A DNA stretch of 64,000 bases from Yoonia maricola (GTDB lineage Bacteria > Pseudomonadota > Alphaproteobacteria > Rhodobacterales > Rhodobacteraceae), in contig NZ_PGTY01000001.1 in NCBI RefSeq assembly GCF_002797915.1, positions 186,001 to 250,000 of the forward strand, in the 5' to 3' direction. Under the pieces are notes generated by a model. That model did not search any database and was not told the DNA's origin. It saw only the letters and a program-made list of their open reading frames with translations. A program made the translations under genes and the position numbers. Positions 55,651 to 63,305 of the stretch are shown here, piece by piece. Numbering within the stretch: position 1 is the first letter of the stretch; each line of letters begins with the position of its first letter.

Positions 55651-57939
55651 TTAACCGGGGTTGTGATCGACCAAGGGGGGGGATTGGTGCGTATGGTCCA
55701 TGATTTGTTTTGCGATCAGTTCGGCAAAATCCAGGCGCAATGCGTCCAATGAAATGCGATTGTCGGAAAAGCTTGGCGCTGTTTCGTCCTGATGAGGCTC
55801 GGCAGGGTTTGGCGGCAGTTGCACTTCTTGGGGTGCTTCAATTTGCGCGGCGATCCCTTCAAACCGTTCTAAAATACTGCGCAGTGCTGTTGCAAACTGC
55901 GCAAAGCTAGCCCTTTGTGCGGTCAGATCGATCGTCGGTAATGGCCGTTCGCAAAGGGTCGCGATATCGGCGCGTAATACGTTCAGGTCATCGCGCTGTG
56001 CCTGAAGAATTTCACCAACATCCGCTTGTGGCTGTGCGGCCACCGCAGAAAGGGATGCTTCAATCCGGGTCAGCAGCGGGGTCAGGTCTGGTTGCGCGTT
56101 ATCGTTACCCATGGCATCCGCCGTGGTTTCAATGCGCGCTATAATTGAACTGATGGCATTGGCAAAATATGCCATGCTGCGTCGCTGTGCTGTCTCATAT
56201 GTGGCTGGGTCAGCACGGAGGCTGAGTTCAGATAATTGACCAAGGATAGTATCACTTTGTTGCGGTAGCGGGGCAAGCGAGGCTGTCAGATCGGCAAATT
56301 GCGCAGGCAAGCCACTGACCGATGCAAAGGTGTCAGACAGCATATCAAGCTTGGCATGCAAATCCTGTGTATCCGTTTTCTGGCTGGTTTCATGAACCTC
56401 GGAAAGATTTGCCATCGCCAATTCCATCCGTTCCAAAACGGGCGCTATTGCCGTTTGGAACTGGAGCAAACCTTGCTGCTGTTCAGTCAGATCAGCCAAC
56501 TGCGCTGGTAGGCTTTCGACAGGCGCGAGCGTATCTGCCAGCGTGTCTAGTTTATCGTGCAGGTGCTGCGTTTCGGGCTTTTTGTTGGTGTCTTCGACCT
56601 TGGAAAGGTTTGTAATCGCCAGCTCAACCCGCCTCAAAATCGTTGCCATTGCCGTTTGGGACTGGAGCAACCCTTGCCGTTGTTCTGTCAGATCAGCAAA
56701 CTGGGCAGGCAGGCTTTCGACAGGCGATAGCGTATCTGCCAGTGTGTCTAGCTTGTTGTGCAGGTCTTGCGTTTCGGGCTTTTGGTTGGTTTGGCCAACG
56801 TCAGCAAGGTCCGCAATGGCCTGTTCCAAACGTCCAAGAACGGTATTCATGGCCGTTTGGAACCGTGCCAATCCTTGTCGCTGTTCGGTCAGATCAAGTG
56901 TCGGATCCGGGCGTTGCGACATCGCGGCGACATCGGTCACCAGCGTATTAATTTGCGCGCTCAGTTGATCTTGCGCAGGATCATGTGATTTTTTGTCCGT
57001 AAGGCCACCCAATTGCTCTGATATGGTTGCCAATTTGTCGCCTATAGCTGCGAGACCGGGCAGATTTTCGAGCGCGGTCTTGAGTTCCGACAACTGCGCC
57101 TCTGTCGTTGATGAGTCTTCGGTCGTATCGTGCATGGTAATCAGTGTTTTGACATCGTTGGACACTGTACTCAGCCCCTGCGTTAGGGCCTGTTCCATCG
57201 CGTTGATCGCTTCGGTCTGAGGTGTGAGATCGGGCGCAGGAGTGGCGGCTGTTTGCGCCGTCAAGCGGGTTTCCAAGTCGGCTATCAAAGTTTCAATGGC
57301 GTCGGCTGTGGGCAAGGCTTGCTGTGCCGCGATCAGAGGTAAAAGCTGCGCGATATCGCCGCGCAGTTGCGCAAGATCTTGCGATATGCGATCCGCATGG
57401 GGGGGCGATTGCATGGTTTCAGTCAACGTTTCAAGCTGCGTATGGAGCGCGTTAAGCGCGCTGTCTGTCGCGGCGTTGTTACTGTCCTGCGGTAGGTTTC
57501 CAACGGCTGTGGCGACACTGGTTAGCTGGTCTTGTAGGGTTTTGCCAAGTGTCATCTGTGCGTCAAGAACAGCCAGTAATTTTTCATCATCGCGCGGGGT
57601 AGGCTGACGTGCGTCCGCCGCGTCAACCTGTTCGAGCCGCGCAAGAATAGCGTCAAGCTTGGCATCGGTCTGATCGACCGTTTGGGTGTCGACCGGCACG
57701 ATGGGTTGCGCAAGGCCGATCAGGGGTTTGGGCAATGCACCTTTGCATCCCAACACAACTGTCCCATCTTCGAAAGCTGCGGCAAAGGTAACCTCCGGGA
57801 AGTCCTGAGTCTTTGATACGGCAAAAACCGGGTCAACGGCGGTATCGTTTTGCACAAAATGGGTGGCAATCCCTGCCTGCAAAAGCTGTTGAATGTGCGG
57901 CTGAAAGGACTGCCCCATTTTCGTTTGATCCTGTTGCAT
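55651..57939 (-). CDS. Large helical repeat protein in the gas vesicle cluster
   Basis: I do not recognise this 762-residue protein beyond its context. An N-terminal domain of about 90 residues (IQQLLQAGIATHFVQNDTAV, AFEDGTVVLGCKG) precedes a long, predicted alpha-helical, glutamine- and alanine-rich body. Near residues 349-549 are three almost exact 67-residue repeats beginning DLTEQ, and more degenerate copies follow (ETAQRRSMAYFANAISSIIA and DLTAQRASFAQFATALRSIL). The C terminus is proline- and acid-rich. The plan recalls the rod- or shell-binding proteins GvpC and GvpT but has no 33-residue GvpC repeat. I use the ATG at 57939, whose spacing to GAAAGAG is better than that of the ATG at 57948. 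Confidence 0.75.
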   Translation of the reverse strand: MQQDQTKMGQSFQPHIQQLLQAGIATHFVQNDTAVDPVFAVSKTQDFPEVTFAAAFEDGTVVLGCKGALPKPLIGLAQPIVPVDTQTVDQTDAKLDAILARLEQVDAADARQPTPRDDEKLLAVLDAQMTLGKTLQDQLTSVATAVGNLPQDSNNAATDSALNALHTQLETLTETMQSPPHADRISQDLAQLRGDIAQLLPLIAAQQALPTADAIETLIADLETRLTAQTAATPAPDLTPQTEAINAMEQALTQGLSTVSNDVKTLITMHDTTEDSSTTEAQLSELKTALENLPGLAAIGDKLATISEQLGGLTDKKSHDPAQDQLSAQINTLVTDVAAMSQRPDPTLDLTEQRQGLARFQTAMNTVLGRLEQAIADLADVGQTNQKPETQDLHNKLDTLADTLSPVESLPAQFADLTEQRQGLLQSQTAMATILRRVELAITNLSKVEDTNKKPETQHLHDKLDTLADTLAPVESLPAQLADLTEQQQGLLQFQTAIAPVLERMELAMANLSEVHETSQKTDTQDLHAKLDMLSDTFASVSGLPAQFADLTASLAPLPQQSDTILGQLSELSLRADPATYETAQRRSMAYFANAISSIIARIETTADAMGNDNAQPDLTPLLTRIEASLSAVAAQPQADVGEILQAQRDDLNVLRADIATLCERPLPTIDLTAQRASFAQFATALRSILERFEGIAAQIEAPQEVQLPPNPAEPHQDETAPSFSDNRISLDALRLDFAELIAKQIMDHTHQSPPLVDHNPG
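56293..56895 (-). repeat. Three tandem 201-bp coding repeats
   Basis: Units at 56695-56895, 56494-56694 and 56293-56493 (minus strand order) each encode 67 residues running from DLTEQ to LPAQ-F/L-A. The DNA is nearly identical for long stretches around the second half of each unit, which shows recent duplication within the gene. Confidence 0.9.
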
Positions 57940-58000
57940 ATGCCGCATCTCTTTCGCGATGACACTATTTGAAAATGGTTGATAGGACGTTACCGTATTC

Positions 58001-58330
58001 TCAGATTGTCTTACCCAAGGGCCCTAGGTCCAAGGCAAGGTCCTCCGGAGCGAGCCCGAACTTTGCGGCTAGATCGTGGATTGCCGCCTCTGCCTTCATC
58101 AGGGTTGTGCCTAGCTTTTCTTCTTGTGTTGCCGATAGCGCACCTGCGTCCATGCGGCGGATCGCCTGCAACTCCATCAATTGACGCAGAAATTCCATGA
58201 GGCCCAGAACGACGCGTGCCAAATCCTGTTCTACCGTTTCGGGATCAATCGTGATGCGGTCCGTCACAGCGGCAATGCGCGCGATCCTGTCCTGTACCTG
58301 TGCGGTGTCATTTGTACCAATCCGGGTCAT
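58001..58330 (-). CDS. gvpK: Gas vesicle protein GvpK
   Basis: A 109-residue accessory protein of gas vesicle assembly. RITIDPETVEQDLARVVLGL and MEFLRQLMELQAIRRMDAGA, with the downstream KLGTTLMKAEAAIHDLAAKF, are the GvpK signature. The start overlaps the stop of the preceding gene by four bases, and a 61-base gap separates it from the repeat-protein gene. Confidence 0.93.
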   Translation of the reverse strand: MTRIGTNDTAQVQDRIARIAAVTDRITIDPETVEQDLARVVLGLMEFLRQLMELQAIRRMDAGALSATQEEKLGTTLMKAEAAIHDLAAKFGLAPEDLALDLGPLGKTI

Positions 58331-58944
58331 TCTGCAGCCTCAGTTTTGCTGGTCAGATCTACAAACCCAAAAGGCGGCCATAGCCCGGTGACACAAAGCC
58401 GCATATCCGGCGGCCCCTGCATCAGACGCGCAAGATGCTGCATCGCATTGTGGACACGGTTTGTGTCGTCGCGTTGTACCAACACATCGCAGCTTGCGCT
58501 GTTTTCGGTATGGCGCGGTTGCGTTGTCGGTAACTTCAAATGCGCAACGATATCGGCCAGCATTGTTCCGCAGTGCCGCTGCCGTTGTCGTTGAGCCTGA
58601 CGCGTTTTGAGCCAACTGCGCCCATCTTGCGTGCGATGTTCTTGATCCGCCGCCATCCTGACCGCGACAGAGAATTGACCACGATCTGACAATTTGCGCC
58701 ATAGCGCATCAAGATCAGTCGTACGGGTGAAGCTTGTTGCATCATATATTGCGATGTTTTGTGCGGGCGCGGTGGGTAGAAAATCAAGACCTGCGTCAAA
58801 GCAACTGACCTGTGCTGCAAGCCGATGGCGTGCGGTTTGTATTGAAGGATCGTCAGACACCAATATGGTCCAGTCCCCACAATGTAATGACCGCACGCCA
58901 GAGGGCAGATTGGTGCGGTGACGTGTCCATCCCAGCACCGTCAT
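58327..58944 (-). CDS. GvpF/L-like protein, divergent and short
   Basis: A 205-residue protein whose C terminus, MRLCVTGLWPPFGFVDLTS, resembles the GPWPPYSF ending of GvpL/GvpF. The rest of the protein is only weakly like that family. It overlaps GvpK at one end and the GvpA-superfamily gene at the other by four bases, so it is in the same operon. GvpF/L proteins bind GvpA and help nucleate the vesicle; the role here is inferred. Confidence 0.75.
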   Translation of the reverse strand: MTVLGWTRHRTNLPSGVRSLHCGDWTILVSDDPSIQTARHRLAAQVSCFDAGLDFLPTAPAQNIAIYDATSFTRTTDLDALWRKLSDRGQFSVAVRMAADQEHRTQDGRSWLKTRQAQRQRQRHCGTMLADIVAHLKLPTTQPRHTENSASCDVLVQRDDTNRVHNAMQHLARLMQGPPDMRLCVTGLWPPFGFVDLTSKTEAAE

Positions 58945-59153
58945 CTTGTGATGCCTTCAGGTCGCATCTTGTCCGGTGAGGCCAACAGCAAATCCAACCC
59001 CAGAAAAACAAGATCAACATCTGCCACTGTCAACCAAAGCTCGCCCCTGATGACAACGCCGTGACGCAAAAGGCCATCGACAACATCAACCAATGCGGTG
59101 TCACTGGACCTGATCGCATCCTGCGGGGTCGCCATTTCAAGCGCGAGCGACAT
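58941..59153 (-). CDS. GvpA-superfamily minor protein, GvpS/GvpM-like
   Basis: A 70-residue member of the GvpA/J/M family. ALVDVVDGLLRHGVVIRGEL and WLTVADVDLVFLGLDLLLAS keep the core of the fold; the VADVDL variant points to GvpS or GvpM rather than the wall protein. These minor proteins seed or cap the vesicle. Start lies 17 bases inside the end of the next gene upstream. Confidence 0.85.
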   Translation of the reverse strand: MSLALEMATPQDAIRSSDTALVDVVDGLLRHGVVIRGELWLTVADVDLVFLGLDLLLASPDKMRPEGITR

Positions 59154-59862
59154 TTTGATCCTCTGGCAAAGTGGGGCGCAGCACCGCGCTGGAGTAGGGC
59201 GGCCATGGTCCTGTGATTACCAGATCGAGGCCCAGGTCCAATGCCATATCATGCATGTTGCGCGCCATATGCCGCAACTGTGTGATATCGGACTTGGCGA
59301 TCAGAACAATACAATTGAGCAGTTTATTCGGCTTGGAACAGGTGGACGGTGTAATCTGCAAGGTTGGGGTTTGAAGCTGATGCAGGATATCTTGCGCAAA
59401 TGCCTGACGATCCCTTTGCAGATTATGTCGCCTGTCGCGCCTGCCGCGTTGTCGGTGCAAGAAATCGCGCCCAGATGCGGCAGGAGCAGCCTCTGGCTTT
59501 GGCATGTCAGTGCCAGTCAGTTGAACCGTGAATTCTTGCACGTCTCGTAACACACGTAAGGCAGCGATATGCGCATCCATATCAGCGTTGAGTTCTGCCG
59601 CAATGGCAGACCTGTCAGAAAAAACCGCCCCAATCGCCATTGGGACAACCGTTGTGTCAGCGCAATAGGCGGTCAGGATGGCGTTGTGTTTTACGGCCCA
59701 GGTTGCCAGTACATCGGGTGAAAGTTCCTCATCCATGTCAAGATGTGCGATAGTGCTGATCAAGGCGCTGACCGGACCACAGGGTAGGATTTCGTGGTCC
59801 GCCGCTGATGGCTGCGGTTGCGTATGTGCCGGGACAAGCCCGTGTAATTGAAAGCGCTGCAT
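59137..59862 (-). CDS. Gas vesicle protein, GvpF/L family
   Basis: A 241-residue protein with the GvpF/L layout: N-terminal domain (FQLHGLVPAHTQ, HNAILTAYCADTTVVPMAIG, AVFSDRSAIAAEL) and a C-terminal domain ending in LDLVITGPWPPYSSAV. A basic, glutamine-rich linker (FLHRQRGRRDRRHNLQRDRQ) near residues 133-152 is unusual. The gene directly follows the 59863 gene. It could correspond to GvpL in the Bacillus order N-F-G-L-S-K. Confidence 0.85.
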   Translation of the reverse strand: MQRFQLHGLVPAHTQPQPSAADHEILPCGPVSALISTIAHLDMDEELSPDVLATWAVKHNAILTAYCADTTVVPMAIGAVFSDRSAIAAELNADMDAHIAALRVLRDVQEFTVQLTGTDMPKPEAAPAASGRDFLHRQRGRRDRRHNLQRDRQAFAQDILHQLQTPTLQITPSTCSKPNKLLNCIVLIAKSDITQLRHMARNMHDMALDLGLDLVITGPWPPYSSAVLRPTLPEDQNVARA

Positions 59863-60801
59863 TCAAGCCACCTTTCGTTGCGCGAGGAAGGCCGCTTGAT
59901 CATTGGATGTTGTGGTACAGAGGATAAAAGATTGCGGATCGGGGCCGACACGCGCCGCCGCCTCGAGAATGGCTGCGCTTCTTCTTATCTCATTTGCCTG
60001 TGCTGGTGATTGCAACAGCGCTGCGCGGCGCGCGGTTGCTATCGCTTGTGGTGCGTTATGCAAGTCGCAGCCCAGCATCCGCGCGGCCCTTTTTAGCGCG
60101 CCGGTCGTGATCTGCTGCGGGATGATGCTTGCGAAAGAAGTTGCAGGTGCGGGACCGACTTGTTTGATCTGCAAACCTTCCGTCCAGATTGCATCAATTC
60201 TTTCAAGCGCCGCATCAAGGGCTACGACTTGACTGGCGTTTTGCAAGACCGCCGCGTTGAACAGAATGTCAGGAACGACGGGCAATGGAAGAATATCGTC
60301 GGCAACATCTTCCAGCGTATCTGTCATGGTACGACACAATCTGGCTGAAAGTGAGGCAAGGCTGGTTGTTAATGCCTCTTGCGTCAGGGTGTCGGCTGAG
60401 AAGAGACCAGCCAGTTCAGGCGCATCGCGAAATTTGGTCAGAACGCCCTGTGCGTCCCAGCCGATCATGATCTGGAACTGTACCTTGCCCGCCAGTCGCA
60501 CTGCCAAATTGTCAAACAAAGGTTGATTGGCGGTGATCAGCGAAGGGATGTCCTCATCGCTCAGAAAGACATTTGGACATAAAGGCAAGACAGTGCCCAA
60601 GGGCATACACCCTTCCAGCCAAGCCTGTCTTTGCGCTGCGGATTGAAGCGCGTCTTTGCGCGACATCGGTAAGCTGATCAGCGGTTTGGGATGCGAGGAT
60701 AAGACGGCTGTGTACCCATGCGCCTGGACAAAGCGCAGCGGCAAATCTTTGGGCGGCGTGACCGGTTCCGGTACGACAGCGATGATTTCATAAGATGTCA
60801 T
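59863..60801 (-). CDS. GvpF/L-like protein with extended C-terminal region
   Basis: A 312-residue protein. The middle (MPLGTVLPLCPNVFLSDEDI and LAGKVQFQIMIGWD) and GLQIKQVGPAPATSFASI follow the pattern of GvpF/L, where the usual ending is GP-PPYSF. The last 100 residues add a helical segment (ALKRAARMLGCDLHNAPQAI onwards) of unknown role. I start it at the ATG at 60799-60801; the frame opens 15 codons earlier at a GTG. It lies 97 bases after gvpG. Confidence 0.75.
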   Translation of the reverse strand: MTSYEIIAVVPEPVTPPKDLPLRFVQAHGYTAVLSSHPKPLISLPMSRKDALQSAAQRQAWLEGCMPLGTVLPLCPNVFLSDEDIPSLITANQPLFDNLAVRLAGKVQFQIMIGWDAQGVLTKFRDAPELAGLFSADTLTQEALTTSLASLSARLCRTMTDTLEDVADDILPLPVVPDILFNAAVLQNASQVVALDAALERIDAIWTEGLQIKQVGPAPATSFASIIPQQITTGALKRAARMLGCDLHNAPQAIATARRAALLQSPAQANEIRRSAAILEAAARVGPDPQSFILCTTTSNDQAAFLAQRKVA

Positions 60802-60898
60802 AGGGCGTCCGCCCGCAATGATAGTTGGATCAGGCGCTGCAGACACAGCAACGACGCCTTAAGGTTTCCGATATTCATCAAAGTCATGTCTATTTTTC

Positions 60899-61129
60899 TC
60901 ATTCCAGGCCTCTGATCCGCAATAAAATCTTGGTTTCTGCCTCGTCATAGGCCTCTTCACTGATCTCGCCCGACAGCAGCTGACGTTCGAGATTTGCAAG
61001 TGCTTTGCGCAGCGTGCCAGGGGCGTTTTGCTCTTTGGTTGCGGCCTCTTCGACTTTGCGCGCCACCCACAATGTACCGTTGACGGGGCCTTTGACCGGC
61101 AAGGTCAGCAAGGATCGCAGCACACCCAT
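60899..61129 (-). CDS. gvpG: Gas vesicle protein GvpG
   Basis: A 76-residue helical protein: MGVLRSLLTLPVKGPVNGTL and ALANLERQLLSGEISEEAYD are the GvpG pattern. Needed for vesicle assembly with GvpF/L. The start overlaps the stop of the GvpF-like gene as TAATG. Confidence 0.92.
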   Translation of the reverse strand: MGVLRSLLTLPVKGPVNGTLWVARKVEEAATKEQNAPGTLRKALANLERQLLSGEISEEAYDEAETKILLRIRGLE

Positions 61130-61899
61130 TAGGCTGCTGCCTGATCAAGGTCGAGCCCAAGGTTCAGGCGCACGAAATGGTACATCGGTACCGGGCCGAT
61201 CATCTGGATCAAAGGTTCTGCACCGGGCGCAAAATCGAGCTTGGCTGCGGTCGCGGCGACAGCATCCTGAAAGCTATCTTGTGCATTGGCGTCCACTAGA
61301 AATTCGGCGCGCAGTACTTCGGTGTCTTCTTCGGGTTTGCGCAGCACATGGTCTCGCGTCAATGGACGAAGCGCTGCCAAGGTGGCGCGTTGGGCCACAC
61401 CGCGGCGCTGGTCAAGAAGGTCGGCCAATCGCCCCCCGAACTCTGCGATGGCAAAATGTGCCTCTGGCCCGCGTTTGCGCAAGGCGACCTGCTGGGCATA
61501 GAGTTGGGTGTCACTTTGCAGTGCGGCATCCAGTGCGACCTGTCGGGGAAAAGAGATACGAACGCCGAGTTCGATAGCGCCCGTCACCTTCGCGAATTGT
61601 GCGGTGATTTCAGTAGCGTTTTCTTCTACTAGGGCTGAGACTTGCGCCAGATCCTGTGCGACCAGACCAAACCGTGCCGGTAGTATCGTGCAGATTGGCA
61701 GGACCGTTTCCAGAACCCTGGTATGTGCCAAAAGCAAACGCCGTTTGGGCAGTATTTCCTGATCATCATGATCCGAATAGATAAGGCACCACGGTCCGAT
61801 GTGCGCCAACTTGAGCGGGCCTTGCAGGCCTTGCGCATGCGTCAGCATCCCCGAAAGCACGGTCTCTTCGGCGGCGGCGAGACCATAAAGATAAATCAT
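61129..61899 (-). CDS. gvpF: Gas vesicle protein GvpF/L family, GvpF position
   Basis: A 256-residue GvpF/L protein with the usual pair of domains: ILPARFGLVAQDLAQVSALV with ELGVRISFP, and FAPGAEPLIQMIGPVPMYHF at the C terminus. It is located directly before gvpG, as GvpF is in the Bacillus cluster. GvpF contacts GvpA on the inner face of nascent vesicles. It is co-translated with gvpH and gvpG. Confidence 0.9.
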   Translation of the reverse strand: MIYLYGLAAAEETVLSGMLTHAQGLQGPLKLAHIGPWCLIYSDHDDQEILPKRRLLLAHTRVLETVLPICTILPARFGLVAQDLAQVSALVEENATEITAQFAKVTGAIELGVRISFPRQVALDAALQSDTQLYAQQVALRKRGPEAHFAIAEFGGRLADLLDQRRGVAQRATLAALRPLTRDHVLRKPEEDTEVLRAEFLVDANAQDSFQDAVAATAAKLDFAPGAEPLIQMIGPVPMYHFVRLNLGLDLDQAAA

Positions 61900-62435
61900 G
61901 TCTGAGAGCCTTTCGCAATCTCAACGGTCAGGACACCATGCGCTAGGGTCATGGCAATATCATCCAGTTGAAATGAGGCGCCGATATTGATGCGTGCGTT
62001 GTAGTTTCGCGCGCCGCCGGTTGTGATGCAGAGGACAGTTTCATCCCGTTCAAGGTTCAGGTCCTGATGCGACACGCCAGGGATATCTGCCATGATGGTC
62101 CAGACGGCATCACTCTCTGTCAGCGTATAGGTGAGGGGGTGGGATGACAATGCGTCTGGCTCTGCGGTGGTATCCTCCTCCTGCTTTGTCGCCGCGGGCG
62201 CCTGTGGTACCGTCACGTCCATGCCACCCACGCGAAATTGTACGCCTGCATAGGCCCGCACAGGCCCACGTGTTGTTTCAATGACATGGTCACGCGCAAC
62301 TTCTCCTTCGGGGCGATCTTTCAGCGCGTCTATGATGTCGCCGATCGCGTCACCTAGCGCTGTGGCTAAGTTGCTGAGCCCATCATCGATGCGTTTGGCA
62401 TCGTCTGCGCGTTTGGATTTCTTACGGTCCGTCAT
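61896..62435 (-). CDS. gvpH: Gas vesicle protein GvpH, Hsp20-like
   Basis: A 179-residue protein. The N terminus (DDGLSNLATALGDAIGDIID) and middle low-complexity part precede a small-heat-shock-like beta-sandwich (WTIMADIPGVSHQDLNLERD and AMTLAHGVLTVEIAKGSQ). GvpH is a chaperone-like accessory protein. The start overlaps the GvpJ stop by four bases. Confidence 0.88.
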   Translation of the reverse strand: MTDRKKSKRADDAKRIDDGLSNLATALGDAIGDIIDALKDRPEGEVARDHVIETTRGPVRAYAGVQFRVGGMDVTVPQAPAATKQEEDTTAEPDALSSHPLTYTLTESDAVWTIMADIPGVSHQDLNLERDETVLCITTGGARNYNARINIGASFQLDDIAMTLAHGVLTVEIAKGSQT

Positions 62436-62752
62436 GAAAGCGTGGCCTCTTTGGTTGTTTGAGCGGTCAATGCGGCTTCCAGCTTATCGATACGCTCCAG
62501 CAAGGCGGCGTTCTGGGTGGCCAAGGTATCGGCCTGCGCCGAAAGACGCGGGTCATTTTCCCACCAGTTAATGCCCATTTCCTTGGCTTTATCGACGGTC
62601 GCGATCAAAAGGCGCAGTCGGATGGTCAGCAGTTCAATCCCGACCAGTGAGATCGAAACATCGCCGGCGATCACCACCCCTTTGTCAAGGATACGTTCCA
62701 GCACATCGGCAAGCCCATCGCCTTGCGCGGGACCCTGAATGTCATAGGCCAT
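62432..62752 (-). CDS. gvpJ: Gas vesicle protein GvpJ
   Basis: A 106-residue GvpA-superfamily protein. [40 protein letters not shown] and the GINWWENDPRLSA extension are typical of GvpJ; a C-terminal coiled coil (NAALLERIDKLEAAL) follows. It is a minor wall component involved in vesicle nucleation. Its start shares one base with the gvpO stop. Confidence 0.9.
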   Translation of the reverse strand: MAYDIQGPAQGDGLADVLERILDKGVVIAGDVSISLVGIELLTIRLRLLIATVDKAKEMGINWWENDPRLSAQADTLATQNAALLERIDKLEAALTAQTTKEATLS

Positions 62753-63060
62753 TAGTTTTCCTGATCCTCGCGGTGATAACGCCGCAATCGGTTGAAATTG
62801 ACCAGATCGGCGTGCGCATTGATTTGCACCGCATATGTGGTCAGAAGATCATTGTCGCCCATACGCGCAAAGCTTTCGATCACATCAATGGCGACTGTCC
62901 AATCCCCGTCATCCGCGCGTGTACACTGCACAATTGCGTCAACCTGCTGGCCGGTCATTGAGCCGATGGCCGCTTTGGCGGCATTGATCGCGCCCAGCAT
63001 TGTCAGTGCCTCTTTGTCCTTTTGGCCTGACTTGAATTGGACCGCTGTGTTATGTGTCAT
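62752..63060 (-). CDS. gvpO: Gas vesicle protein GvpO
   Basis: A 102-residue protein. AKAAIGSMTGQQVDAIVQCT, WTVAIDVIESFARMGDNDLL and YAVQINAHADLVNFNRLRRY match GvpO. The start at 63058-63060 is preferred over a 30-codon longer frame. Haloarchaeal GvpO is an essential accessory and regulatory protein; the bacterial role is less clear. Confidence 0.88.
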   Translation of the reverse strand: MTHNTAVQFKSGQKDKEALTMLGAINAAKAAIGSMTGQQVDAIVQCTRADDGDWTVAIDVIESFARMGDNDLLTTYAVQINAHADLVNFNRLRRYHREDQEN

Positions 63061-63080
63061 CAGTTGTTCTTTCGCTGGGA

Positions 63081-63305
63081 CTAACCATTTAGGATATCCA
63101 TCACCGTCTTGCGTTGCTTTTGATTGTGATCCAGTTCCGCGCGATAGCAATCAGCGCGTCCCTCGGCTTGATCAATGCCCATTTGCAGGCGTGCCGCGTC
63201 AAATTCCAACCGCACCAGTTTAATCGCTGCATCCTTTGGCGTGCGCGCAACAGCACTGCCGGCCATGCGCGGGCGCTTGGGCATTTGGGTTTTGGGGCGC
63301 TTCAT
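63081..63305 (-). CDS. Small basic helical protein of the gvp operon, unrecognised
   Basis: A 74-residue protein with a basic N terminus (MKRPKTQMPKRPRMAG) and a predicted coiled coil (IKLVRLEFDAARLQMGID). Its ATG overlaps the GvpN stop by four bases and gvpO follows after 20 bases, so it is surely part of the operon. I see no similarity to the named Gvp proteins; GvpP or GvpQ homology cannot be excluded. Confidence 0.7.
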   Translation of the reverse strand: MKRPKTQMPKRPRMAGSAVARTPKDAAIKLVRLEFDAARLQMGIDQAEGRADCYRAELDHNQKQRKTVMDILNG

